In this document: positions 1 to 7,104 of the stretch, one piece after another
Numbering within the stretch: the first letter of the stretch is position 1
Layout of the letters: the number at the start of each line of letters is the position of its first letter
Source: JAEYKI01 sp036679405
Lineage (GTDB): Bacteria; Bacillota; Clostridia; Christensenellales; Christensenellaceae
Assembly (NCBI GenBank): GCA_036679405.1
Contig: JAVBVZ010000015.1
Location: 62,001-126,000, forward strand
Length of the DNA: 64,000 bases
Direction of reading: 5' to 3'
Position numbers and translations under genes: made by a program
The notes under the pieces: generated by a model
Told to the model about the DNA's origin: nothing
What the model saw: only the letters and a program-made list of their open reading frames with translations
Database searches by the model: none

Positions 1-25
1 CATCCACCACAAGAATCCTGTACAT
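1..25 (-). CDS. Response regulator, N-terminus only (runs off the left edge)
   Basis: On the minus strand an ATG at 23-25 opens a frame reading MYRILVVD before the window ends. This is the usual first beta-strand and first acidic residue of a CheY-like receiver domain. A purine-rich ribosome binding site (AAGGGGGG, 31-38) lies 6 bases upstream and a TATAAT box lies at 59-64. Only eight codons are visible, so the output domain is unknown. Confidence 0.55.
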
Positions 26-58
26 CCAAGACCCCCCTTGATTTCCTTATTTAAGCAT

Positions 59-89
59 ATTATACACCATTTTTATTTTTTTGTGTGAA
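59..89 (-). promoter_or_regulatory. Promoter of the left-edge response regulator
   Basis: TATAAT on the minus strand (59-64) is preceded at 19 bp by TTCACA (84-89). It points at the partial response regulator gene. Confidence 0.4.
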
Positions 90-112
90 GGCTGAGTGAT
101 GGCATTCTGATT

Positions 113-808
113 TTATACGTCAAATTTTCCACTTGTCATCTGCCTGTGATAGTTAAATATATTAACCGGCCAATTGGAAACGCCAATCAAAGGCCAGACG
201 AACCAAATACTATGTGGATCCGTACTCATATTCACTGCACACAGAAACCCGGAAATCGCGCCCCAGCCGACCAACGCCGTTATCATTGACTTTTTAAAAG
301 GCATACGCACGACCTCCCTTTTTGCCGGGTTCCTTTTATATGTAACAGCCGATACCGCAGGCCATATCCAAAGAACGGCCAGCACAGCAATAATCACGGG
401 CAGCAAAACGCCCCAGCCCATAACATTAAACAGCCGCATATTCCCCGGCGAAAAAACCGGCCCCGTCAAATTACCAGAACTGTCATAACCCAAAACAGCA
501 AACGCCAACCCAAAAGCCACCAAAATTTCCAGCGTTATAATGATTGTACACCAAAATGCATTGGCCATATTCAGCCGATTGATGTATACTTCCCGGCTCT
601 CGCCCGCCACCATGTTCAAAAGTCCGCTCATATCTCCCACTGATCGGATGGCGGCCTTGGCCGCTTCTTCATAACGCATTCCTCCGGCCTGGTATTCTTC
701 TGTCTTTATATGCAGGGTGTCCCGTATTTCTTCCAGCTGCTCACTAACTTTTTCTGTTTTCGGAACCTTTTTTTCAAGTTGCCTGATATATGAATCAATC
801 ACATTCAA
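113..808 (-). CDS. Permease-prefix-domain (HAAS/DUF1700-like) membrane protein
   Basis: The 231-residue protein has an N-terminal charged helical domain of about 70 residues with the pattern typical of the 'permease prefix' modules that follow PadR genes (IRQLEKK, then EEYQAGGMRYEEAAKAAI). Four hydrophobic segments follow at about residues 82-107, 131-156, 174-194 and 200-218. The start chosen is a TTG at 806-808, because GGAGG stands 7 bases before it and the codon overlaps the end of the PadR gene. Longer in-frame starts would lie deep inside that gene. Such proteins are thought to be partners or targets of the adjacent PadR regulator; the exact function is unknown. Confidence 0.75.
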   Translation of the reverse strand: MNVIDSYIRQLEKKVPKTEKVSEQLEEIRDTLHIKTEEYQAGGMRYEEAAKAAIRSVGDMSGLLNMVAGESREVYINRLNMANAFWCTIIITLEILVAFGLAFAVLGYDSSGNLTGPVFSPGNMRLFNVMGWGVLLPVIIAVLAVLWIWPAVSAVTYKRNPAKREVVRMPFKKSMITALVGWGAISGFLCAVNMSTDPHSIWFVWPLIGVSNWPVNIFNYHRQMTSGKFDV

Positions 809-1139
809 TTTCTTTTCCTCCAAGCAGCCGGTCAATGACCTTTTTGGCAAAATCCCAGCTATTTCTATGCTCTTTATAAATGGCTGTCCCCTTCGGCGTG
901 ATGCGGTAATACTTTCTGCGGCCGCCCATGCTTTCGTCACCCCAGTACCCTTTTATAAACCCCTGCGCTTCCAACCGGCGGATCGTACTATACATAGACG
1001 GCTCCTTCAGCTCATACTCTCCCCCGCTTCGCTCCCATGCAAGTTTGCATATCTCGTAACCATAGCGGTCTTTTTCTTTTATAAAGCCCAGTATAATAAC
1101 GTCTAAGTTTCCTCGTATAAGGTCGCTCGATATCTCCAT
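795..1139 (-). CDS. PadR-family transcriptional regulator
   Basis: The 114-residue protein is a PadR winged helix. It has the opening DLIRGNLDVIILGFI, the helix YGYEICKLAWERS, the recognition region EPSMYSTIRRLEAQGFI and the wing GGRRKYYRITPKG. The ATG at 1139 is chosen because GGGAGGTGG stands 4 bases upstream; a more distal ATG at 1160 has no such site. It is translationally coupled, by a 14-bp overlap, to the membrane protein downstream. This regulator-effector pair is common in Firmicutes and usually responds to envelope stress or small ligands. The ligand here is unknown. Confidence 0.9.
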   Translation of the reverse strand: MEISSDLIRGNLDVIILGFIKEKDRYGYEICKLAWERSGGEYELKEPSMYSTIRRLEAQGFIKGYWGDESMGGRRKYYRITPKGTAIYKEHRNSWDFAKKVIDRLLGGKEIECD

Positions 1140-1215
1140 TCGTCCACCTCCCAATTGCATTATATTTTATATTACTATTTGTGTCAATGTACTATTTCAC
1201 AAACTGTACAAGAAT

Positions 1216-1241
1216 AAAAAAAAGCTTTCCTTGCGGAAAGC
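1216..1241 (-). terminator. Rho-independent terminator of the DUF4870-like gene
   Basis: A 7-bp stem (GCTTTCC/GGAAAGC, 1224-1241) with a 4-base loop is followed on the minus strand by a run of T (complement of 1216-1223). Confidence 0.8.
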
Positions 1242-1282
1242 AATTCTTTATTGATAATCACACATACTATTTGGTCTTGCGG

Positions 1283-1762
1283 TTAAGAGTTTTTGTTCAT
1301 TTTGGCCGCAAACTTTTCAGCCAGCCCGCCGATTCCCGGAATATTATATTCCTTGTACTTATAAGCGTTCACCATGGCCAGGATTTCAAAAATCACAATG
1401 AAAATAGTAACAATTACAGCAATAACCGTCACTGCAACCCAGCCGCCTGTCAAGGCAAAAATATTGCCCGTCGCCAAAATGCTGCCCACTGCGCCCCAGG
1501 TTATGGACCACGAAATAGCATCTAAAATAATAAAAATCACTCCGGCCACAACGGCTAAAATAAACGCCTGCGCTGCATGGAACTTCACCAGCATACTGTT
1601 TTTTTCCATCAGGAAAAAGATCAAAGGAAGAATCCAGGCAAACCAGTGCGCACCGCCGATAAGAAGCATAATAAGCGAAATCAGGTATGCAAGAAAAGCC
1701 GCAAGGTTCGCATCCATCCCCCCAATGGAAGACTTGTGTGGTTCATACGTTTTCAAAGACAT
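1283..1762 (-). CDS. DUF4870-like small membrane protein
   Basis: The 159-residue protein has an N-terminal cytoplasmic stretch, two close hydrophobic segments, the motif FLMEKNSMLVKFHAAQAF and two further long hydrophobic segments before a basic tail (KYKEYNIPGIGG). The sequence from the second helix to the FHAAQA motif is typical of the DUF4870/TMEM43-like family of small inner-membrane proteins. AGGAGG stands just upstream of the ATG. It is a single-gene unit with its own promoter and terminator. Function is unknown. Confidence 0.8.
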   Translation of the reverse strand: MSLKTYEPHKSSIGGMDANLAAFLAYLISLIMLLIGGAHWFAWILPLIFFLMEKNSMLVKFHAAQAFILAVVAGVIFIILDAISWSITWGAVGSILATGNIFALTGGWVAVTVIAVIVTIFIVIFEILAMVNAYKYKEYNIPGIGGLAEKFAAKMNKNS

Positions 1763-1853
1763 AACTTAAAACCTCCTATATAATATTATTTTTGGTAATA
1801 AAGCGTTAAAAATCATCAAATATAAGCGTTTTTCATTGAATTTGGTCAATTTT

Positions 1854-1895
1854 AGAATAGCTTATTTAGTGGCCTGTGTCAACTAAATTTTAGTT
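1854..1895 (-). promoter_or_regulatory. Promoter with overlapping palindromic operator
   Basis: On the minus strand TTGACA (1877-1882) and TATTCT (1854-1859) are 17 bp apart, facing the gene at 1283-1762. A 15-bp palindrome (AACTAAA-T-TTTAGTT, 1881-1895) abuts and overlaps the -35 hexamer, a placement typical of a regulator site. The regulator is not identified. Confidence 0.55.
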
Positions 1896-1986
1896 AAATC
1901 CACCGCACATTTCCTATTCCTTATTTCTTTTACTCTAAACCGTTAGGAGAGTTGCCAAACAAGAATTGCGCCCTTATCTGCCACAA

Positions 1987-2010
1987 AAAAACGCCTTACG
2001 AGGCGTTTTT
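1987..2010 (-). terminator. Terminator embracing the stop codon of the redox module
   Basis: A 10-bp stem (AAAAACGCCT/AGGCGTTTTT) with a TACG loop occupies 1987-2010. The stop codon of the upstream gene (1996-1998) sits at the loop, so the coding end and the terminator overlap. Confidence 0.75.
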
Positions 2011-2313
2011 CTTTTTCCCGGATCTGATCGCGTCCACCAGCAGGAAAACCATCAGTGCATCTATTGCGCCATAAATCAGCACGGTCAGCAGCGGTCCGCG
2101 GGAACATACAAATCCCGTAAGCGCGCCGGCCAGCATTCTTGAAAGCACAATGACAATGACAGCGCCCACCCCAATATAGAGCCATGAAAAAAGGCGATAC
2201 CTTTTTCTGATAAGGTTATGCACCGAAAACCCGGCCGCCGCGCCGGCCAGTATGATGCCCGCAATGCACGCCGCCGGAACAAACAGTGAATAGATCAAAC
2301 TTACTCCTTGCAT
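1996..2313 (-). CDS. Small hydrophobic membrane protein of the redox module
   Basis: The 105-residue protein has about three hydrophobic segments (residues 5-30, 42-64 and 74-95) and a basic tail (RSGKKKN). Its start overlaps the end of the iron-sulfur membrane protein gene by 13 bp, so it is translationally coupled as the last gene of a four-gene operon with a CXXC mini-protein, a polyferredoxin-like membrane protein and a TlpA-like lipoprotein. I recognise no conserved motif. A membrane anchor or accessory role for the neighbouring redox protein is the simplest guess. Confidence 0.65.
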   Translation of the reverse strand: MQGVSLIYSLFVPAACIAGIILAGAAAGFSVHNLIRKRYRLFSWLYIGVGAVIVIVLSRMLAGALTGFVCSRGPLLTVLIYGAIDALMVFLLVDAIRSGKKKNAS

Positions 2314-3191
2314 ACTTTCTTTCTCTTCCTTTTTATAAATTCAACATGCAGCGCATCTTCCGGACAGGCCCGCACGCAATCCCCGCAACGAATACAGTCC
2401 GGCGAATTGGGCGTTTTATAGACGGCAATATCAAGCTTGCAGGTTTTTTGGCATATGCCGCAACTCGTGCAGGCGTCACGATCCACGCTGTAGCGGTAAA
2501 GGGAAATGGGCTGCACAAGTTCATACACCGCTCCCAGCGGGCACACATATCTGCAGAAGGGGCGGTAGACCAATATGGATAACACAATAATGAGAATCAA
2601 TATGGCGTTTTTCCATGCGTACAGTCCTCCCACCACAGCCTGCAGGGAAGCATTTGCCGCTACCAGCGGCCATCCCGCCATCAAAGTACCGGCGGGACAC
2701 ACCCACTCGCAAAACCAAGGCTGTCCCTGCCCCACGATATCCACCACAAACATGGGCAGTATAATGACAAAAAGGCCCAGCATAACAAATTTTAAATACT
2801 TTAAAAACTTGTCGCCTTTGATACGCGAAAACTTTTTGAAAAAAGGAATCTTATACAACAGATCCTGCGCCAGTCCGAACGGGCAAAGCCATCCGCACAC
2901 AAAACGTCCGAATACCGCACCCACGATCATCAGAAACCCGATGATGTAAAATGCGAACTGAAAATCGCGGCTGCCTAAAACCGCCTGCAGGGAACCGATC
3001 GGACAGGAGGCAACCGCACCCGGGCAGGAATAACAATTCAGCCCGGGCACGCAAACCGCTTTGGTCGCGCCGGTATAAATGGTTCCGTTTGCGAAACCCA
3101 GCCAATAGCCGTTGGTAAGTGCCGCATACGAGATCTGGAAAAGCATGCGGAACCCAGGCTTCTTTTTCTTAACACCTTTACCCAATTCCAA
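2301..3191 (-). CDS. NapH/YccM-like 4Fe-4S polyferredoxin membrane protein
   Basis: The 296-residue protein alternates transmembrane helices with CxxxCP motifs: CGWLCPFG, CEWVCPAG and CRYVCPLG. It ends in a two-cluster ferredoxin domain (CTSCGICQKTC and CIRCGDCVRACP, about residues 235-285). An N-terminal loop carries extra cysteines (CVPGLNCYSC). This is the NapH/YccM/RnfB-related fold that passes electrons across or along the membrane. The start is a TTG overlapping the upstream CXXC mini-protein gene by 14 bp, with GGAG 8 bases before it. The TlpA-like lipoprotein upstream suggests electron delivery to extracytoplasmic thiols. That is inference from neighbourhood. Confidence 0.88.
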   Translation of the reverse strand: MELGKGVKKKKPGFRMLFQISYAALTNGYWLGFANGTIYTGATKAVCVPGLNCYSCPGAVASCPIGSLQAVLGSRDFQFAFYIIGFLMIVGAVFGRFVCGWLCPFGLAQDLLYKIPFFKKFSRIKGDKFLKYLKFVMLGLFVIILPMFVVDIVGQGQPWFCEWVCPAGTLMAGWPLVAANASLQAVVGGLYAWKNAILILIIVLSILVYRPFCRYVCPLGAVYELVQPISLYRYSVDRDACTSCGICQKTCKLDIAVYKTPNSPDCIRCGDCVRACPEDALHVEFIKRKRKKVCKE

Positions 3192-3315
3192 TGCACTCCA
3201 AACAAATATGTACGGCTTTTGAGAAAACGACCTGCGCTTCTCCGCGCATCAGGCCGTATGTCAGAAACAGCGCGCCTACGCCGATCAGCACAAAGGCCAG
3301 CGTCCTACTCTTCAT
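3178..3315 (-). CDS. CD1871A-family CXXC motif mini-protein
   Basis: A 45-residue protein lies between the TlpA-like and polyferredoxin genes. It has one N-terminal transmembrane helix (residues 4-22), the motif YGLMRGEAQVVF and the C-terminal signature ICLECIGIG with a CxxC pair. This matches the short CXXC proteins annotated as CD1871A family in Clostridia, which travel with exactly these neighbours. The start is the ATG at 3315 with GGGATATG upstream. It is too short to be found by usual length cut-offs. It probably offers a membrane-bound dithiol between the iron-sulfur protein and the thioredoxin-like lipoprotein. Confidence 0.85.
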   Translation of the reverse strand: MKSRTLAFVLIGVGALFLTYGLMRGEAQVVFSKAVHICLECIGIG

Positions 3316-3339
3316 ATCCCTTTTCCCTTTTAGCGTTTC

Positions 3340-3996
3340 CTATTCGGCAAGCAGCCCGTTTATTATTTCCTGCCAACCCGCTTTGTCCCGCGAACCCACA
3401 TAGGCATCGCCTACAATATTTCCCTGGCTGTCCACAAATACGGTGGTGGGCACCGCGCTTACGCCATACAGCAACGCATTATTCAGGCTGTCCGAGGGCA
3501 GAAGGTGCGTATAATCCGCACCGGTCTGTTCCACAATATCTTTTGCGGTCGCAACCATGTCTTCCGAAATACTTCCGTCGCTCTGCTGCACATCCACCAC
3601 AATACCCACAATATTAACGCCTTTGTCTTCCATCTCCGCTTTCAGTTCGCCGAGTTCAGGCATTTCGTTGATACAGGGAGAACAAAAAGTCGCCCAAATA
3701 TTTACCATTGTCAGGTCATAGTCCGCAAAGATGCCCTGCGTAACCGTATTGCCCTCAAGGTCGGTCGTGGTAAAACTGGTTAATCCGACCGCCGTTTCTT
3801 CATCCGGCTCGCTTGCCGGTTCTGCTGTATCCGTACCGGTTTCTGCCGTCGCTTCTCCGCCGGTTTCATTGGTTGCCGGCGTGCTTGCGCTTTCACTGAC
3901 GGCGGCATCTTCCTGCCCGCTCGTGCAGGAAACCAGCGTGAAGGCCGACAGAGCCAATATCAAAACGAGCAGCATACTCATCCATCTCTTTTTCAT
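3340..3996 (-). CDS. TlpA/ResA-like thioredoxin lipoprotein
   Basis: The 218-residue protein starts with a lipoprotein signal (hydrophobic core, lipobox LVSC, Cys24). A Ser/Thr/Glu-rich linker runs to about residue 65. An AhpC/TSA-like thioredoxin domain follows with the active site WATFCSPC (Cys105, Cys108) and the cis-proline region SAVPTTVF. It should act outside the membrane as a thiol-disulfide reductant. A good GGAG site precedes the ATG. The downstream CXXC mini-protein and the polyferredoxin-like membrane protein are likely the electron supply, replacing CcdA, for which there is no gene here. Confidence 0.88.
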   Translation of the reverse strand: MKKRWMSMLLVLILALSAFTLVSCTSGQEDAAVSESASTPATNETGGEATAETGTDTAEPASEPDEETAVGLTSFTTTDLEGNTVTQGIFADYDLTMVNIWATFCSPCINEMPELGELKAEMEDKGVNIVGIVVDVQQSDGSISEDMVATAKDIVEQTGADYTHLLPSDSLNNALLYGVSAVPTTVFVDSQGNIVGDAYVGSRDKAGWQEIINGLLAE

Positions 3997-4007
3997 GTTA
4001 TTCTCCT

Positions 4008-4433
4008 TTAATCTGTTTTCAGAGGTTCTTTGTCCAATTCCAAAAGAATATCCTTAAGCGTGATGGACTTAAGATAGCTCATGCAATTCTCTTCCATCCC
4101 CACGTGGATCTTCTCCATAACCGTATGCATTCCTGAAAGCTGCATACATTTCATATCAATAGAAGGCTGCTTTTTCATGTATGCATACGCATAGCCGGAA
4201 GTCAGGGAAAAAATTTCCCCCAGCGTGATTTCTCCGGGCGGGCGGCACAGGATATACCCGCCCCCTGCTCCTTCCCGGGTACAGATCAGACCGCCTTTTT
4301 TCAGCATAGACATTACCCTTCGGACGCGGGAGGCATTGGTGCACGCTGCCTTGGCCATCTCGCCGCTGGTCGACTTTCCGCCGCGCTTTAAAAAAACCAT
4401 GCAGTTTACGGCAACAATAAACTCACTTGTCAT
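4008..4433 (-). CDS. Rrf2-family transcriptional regulator
   Basis: The 141-residue protein is an Rrf2 winged helix: N-terminal helix EFIVAVNCMVFL, recognition helix TNASRVRRVMSMLKKGGL and the glycine-rich wing REGAGGGYIL. Of the three closely spaced cysteines that bind iron-sulfur clusters in IscR/NsrR only two candidates are present (Cys96 and Cys117), plus scattered Cys11, Cys31 and Cys51. Cluster binding is therefore possible but not canonical. It lies 11 bp upstream of the TlpA-redox operon on the same strand, and a large palindrome covers its own promoter. It is probably an autoregulated redox or iron sensor for the module. Confidence 0.88.
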   Translation of the reverse strand: MTSEFIVAVNCMVFLKRGGKSTSGEMAKAACTNASRVRRVMSMLKKGGLICTREGAGGGYILCRPPGEITLGEIFSLTSGYAYAYMKKQPSIDMKCMQLSGMHTVMEKIHVGMEENCMSYLKSITLKDILLELDKEPLKTD

Positions 4434-4442
4434 CTGCTTAAG

Positions 4443-4483
4443 CCTCCTAACTGTAATTATATCAAATACAGTTAGGAGGTCAA
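4443..4483 (-). promoter_or_regulatory. Rrf2 promoter and 13-11-13 operator
   Basis: A perfect 13-bp inverted repeat (CCTCCTAACTGTA, 4443-4455; TACAGTTAGGAGG, 4467-4479) with an 11-bp spacer covers a minus-strand promoter: TTGACC at 4478-4483, a 16-bp gap and TATAAT at 4456-4461. The left arm also supplies the ribosome binding site of the Rrf2 gene. This layout indicates autoregulation. Confidence 0.8.
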
Positions 4484-4589
4484 GCTTTGTTTTATGAATT
4501 TTCTATAAACCTTCCCGTGCGTTGCGCAGCGAACCCTCCTGTGTTAGACTATCAGCATACGGAATTATTCTCAAAAAGGGGGCAGGTCA

Positions 4590-5222
4590 TTGGAACCGCT
4601 TTTTCAAACGGAAAGCCTTATATTCGGCGGTTTCCTTCATTATGGGAATCTCTCTTTTCCTACCGGGAAAATCACTTTTTTAACCGGAGAGAGCGGCAGC
4701 GGCAAAAGCACCCTTTTTAAAATATTAAACGGCACGCTTTCTCCTTCGGCAGGCAAAGCTTATTATCGCGGACAGGATATTGAATCGCTTAACGCAGTCA
4801 CTCTCCGCCGAGAAGTTTCCCTGCTCCCGCAGGAACCTTTTTTATTTGACGGCTCGGTGCGCAATAATTTTGACGCCTACTATCGCTACCGCAAACAAAC
4901 TTCCCCGACAGACAGCCAAATCAAACGACTTTTAGAACCTCTTTTGCTGCATTTCAGCCCGGACGCGCAGACCCGCACTTTCTCCGGCGGAGAAAAGCAG
5001 CGGCTTTTCATAGCTATATTCCTTTCCTTTCATCCCCGGGTCCTTTTGCTGGATGAACCGACCTCCGCGCTGGATTACGCCACCGGCCTGTCTGTTCTTT
5101 CCGCCGTCACCGGCTTTTGCCGCGAAAACGGTTCCGAACTGCTGGTCATCAGCCACAGCCCCAGGATGGCGGAAGAATTTTCCCAAAATACGCTCCATCT
5201 GAAAAAGGAGGCGGTCTTATGA
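4590..5222 (+). CDS. fetA: FetA-like ABC transporter ATPase
   Basis: The 210-residue ATPase is compact, as in FetA (YbbL). The Walker A is GESGSGKST, the signature FSGGEKQR and the Walker B VLLLDEPT, with a switch His in VISHSP. A TTG start at 4590 is chosen for the GGGGGCAGG site 4-12 bases upstream. The stop overlaps the start of the permease gene (ATGA), showing coupled translation. With the FetB-like permease it should form an exporter that in E. coli moves iron out under oxidative stress. Proximity to the redox module and feo genes fits a metal role, but the metal is inferred. Confidence 0.85.
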   Translation: MEPLFQTESLIFGGFLHYGNLSFPTGKITFLTGESGSGKSTLFKILNGTLSPSAGKAYYRGQDIESLNAVTLRREVSLLPQEPFLFDGSVRNNFDAYYRYRKQTSPTDSQIKRLLEPLLLHFSPDAQTRTFSGGEKQRLFIAIFLSFHPRVLLLDEPTSALDYATGLSVLSAVTGFCRENGSELLVISHSPRMAEEFSQNTLHLKKEAVL

Positions 5223-6022
5223 GCGGCGCTGCGGATATCGGCCTGGTTTCCTTTGCTCTTATCTATCTCCTGCTGATCGTGGTTTTGATTCTTATGCGGA
5301 AATCCAAAATCGCCAAAACGCGTGAACTTCTTGTTGCCAGCCTGCGCATGACTGTTCAACTGGTTCTGGTAGGGTTTATTCTGACGGCTATTTTCCAAAA
5401 TCCGCATCCTGCGTTTACGGCCGCATTTCTGATTGCCATGATCGTTTTTGCATCTCACCGCATTATCTCCCGCATACGCAGCATGTCACGCCGTTTTAAG
5501 ATCATTGTGGGCGCTTCCTTTTGTATTTCCGGGCTTGCCGTGCTTTGCTACTTTATTATCGTTGTCCTGCATCAGGACATATCAAACCCCCAATATGTTA
5601 TTCCGCTGGCCGGCATGATCCTCGGAAACGCCATGACCGGCATGAACCTTGCAATTGCGAACTTTCAGGAAAACATTGCATCCCAAAAACACAAAATGGA
5701 CGTCCTTTTAAATCTGGGCGTCCCTCCGCATGATATATTAAAGCCGCTGGCCGGCAATGCCCTGCAGACCGCACTGGTCCCTACCATCAACTCTATGGTG
5801 GGCATGGGAATCATTTTTTTGCCCGGCATGATGACCGGACAAATTCTCTCCGGCACGCTGCCTACCACCGCTATTTTATATCAGATTGCTATTATGATCG
5901 CCATCTGTACCGCCGTCTGCCTTTCGGTATTTTTTGCGCTTACGGCCGGTCTTAAGACGCTTTATAATTCCAAAGACCAATTCACGTTCGAAGAAAGCGG
6001 CAATATGGAAAAATCCTCCTAA
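5219..6022 (+). CDS. fetB: FetB-like (UPF0014) metal export permease
   Basis: The 267-residue membrane protein has about seven hydrophobic segments and the family core NPQYVIPLAGMILGNAM followed by TGMNLAI. It later has PTINSMVGMGIIFLPGMMTGQI, which matches the UPF0014/FetB family. The ATG at 5219 overlaps the ATPase stop. Its 3' end overlaps the convergent Crp-family gene by 4 bp, so the two ends share sequence with no terminator between them. Confidence 0.88.
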   Translation: MSGAADIGLVSFALIYLLLIVVLILMRKSKIAKTRELLVASLRMTVQLVLVGFILTAIFQNPHPAFTAAFLIAMIVFASHRIISRIRSMSRRFKIIVGASFCISGLAVLCYFIIVVLHQDISNPQYVIPLAGMILGNAMTGMNLAIANFQENIASQKHKMDVLLNLGVPPHDILKPLAGNALQTALVPTINSMVGMGIIFLPGMMTGQILSGTLPTTAILYQIAIMIAICTAVCLSVFFALTAGLKTLYNSKDQFTFEESGNMEKSS

Positions 6023-6702
6023 AGGATTCCTGCCGTCCTCTTAAGCCCTTCAAGATCGAGTATCCTGATGCCACCCCGAAAAACTTCTATCATTCCTTCA
6101 CGTTCGAAATACTTAAGCATCCGCGTAATCACCTCGCGCGCACTGCCTAAATGCCCCGCAATGGTTTCGTGCGTAATGGTCAGTACATCTTTTTTCTCGC
6201 TCTGGGCCTGCTGCGTTAAGAAAAGGGCCAGCCTTTTATCCAGGCTAGTAAACAGTATCTGCTCCATCACCCACATCACGTCCGAAAAACGTGCGGCAAT
6301 CACCTGATTGGTAAAATCCGCCGCTTCCTGGCTGGTCTGCATGATTTCCTGGTAGTTCTGTGCTGGCAAAATCAGCACTTCGCTCTCTTCTTCCGCATCA
6401 ATGATCACTTCAAAATCAATATTCCGCATCACGCAGGAAGCGGTAAATACACAGACCTCGCCCGGTACCGGTCGGAACAGTGTTGCTTCTCTGCCGGTGT
6501 CGGATATGATATACACGCGCAGCCGCCCGCTCTTCACAATCATCAGGCCTTCGCAGTCACGCTCACCGCTGTGGATATTCTCGCCTTTTTCAAACGTTTC
6601 TTTTCTCATTTTGTCAATATAAATTTCCTGCTCTCCGGCAGATAACCGCTTAAAATAAGGCAGGGCAGCGGCGACAACCCGTATATCCTCCTGATCGATC
6701 AT
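6019..6702 (-). CDS. Crp/Fnr-family transcriptional regulator
   Basis: The 227-residue protein has an N-terminal cyclic-nucleotide-binding-type beta roll (residues about 15-135, with GLMIVKSGRLRVYI and RPVPGEVCVFTASCVM) and a C-terminal helix-turn-helix (THETIAGHLGSAREVITRMLKYFEREG). No Fnr-type N-terminal four-cysteine cluster motif is seen; Cys residues sit in the effector domain. It lies directly before the ferredoxin, thioredoxin-reductase-like and peroxiredoxin genes. The TGTGA-type palindromes at 8012-8037 could be its targets. The effector is unknown. Confidence 0.88.
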   Translation of the reverse strand: MIDQEDIRVVAAALPYFKRLSAGEQEIYIDKMRKETFEKGENIHSGERDCEGLMIVKSGRLRVYIISDTGREATLFRPVPGEVCVFTASCVMRNIDFEVIIDAEEESEVLILPAQNYQEIMQTSQEAADFTNQVIAARFSDVMWVMEQILFTSLDKRLALFLTQQAQSEKKDVLTITHETIAGHLGSAREVITRMLKYFEREGMIEVFRGGIRILDLEGLKRTAGIL

Positions 6703-6811
6703 ATCTTTTTATGTCCTTTCAAAAATTGCTCTTACGTTCTTATCCTTAAGTATATAATATGCAACGCCAAAGTAAAACACTTATATATCTTTCAAGAAAA
6801 AAAGACATAAA

Positions 6812-6843
6812 AAAACGCCTTGAACAGAATTCGAAAGCGTTTT
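6812..6843 (-). terminator. Probable terminator of the ferredoxin-flavoprotein operon
   Basis: A 7-bp stem (AAAACGC/GCGTTTT) with an 18-base loop lies just beyond the ferredoxin stop codon. Its A-rich left side reads as a T run on the minus strand. Confidence 0.55.
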
Positions 6844-6855
6844 GAGCCTTTTTAA

Positions 6856-7104
6856 CTATTTAAGTTCCAATGCGCCCATCGGGCAGAAGCGCACACATTT
6901 TCCACAGCGGATACATGCGTCCATATCTACCTCGGGCGCCGCGAATCCCCGCTGGGAAAGCGCATCCACCGGACACACTCTCACCGAAGGACACGGATGG
7001 TTCTGCGGACAAAGGTACTGGTCTACCACCAGCGTCCTCGTGTCGCCCGTACCGGGTATATTTTTTGTTTCGCCCCCAAAAGGACGGTATATTTCATTTT
7101 GCAT
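6856..7104 (-). CDS. Two-cluster 4Fe-4S ferredoxin-like protein
   Basis: The 82-residue protein has two cysteine groups. The first is irregular (C-PQNHP-C-PSVRV-CP, about residues 32-45) and the second is classical (CIRCGKCVRFCP, about 65-76). The start at 7104 is chosen because AAGGAGA precedes it; it then overlaps the end of the flavoprotein gene by 11 bp. The tight coupling to a thioredoxin-reductase-like protein suggests that it delivers low-potential electrons to that enzyme, but this is inferred. Confidence 0.85.
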   Translation of the reverse strand: MQNEIYRPFGGETKNIPGTGDTRTLVVDQYLCPQNHPCPSVRVCPVDALSQRGFAAPEVDMDACIRCGKCVRFCPMGALELK

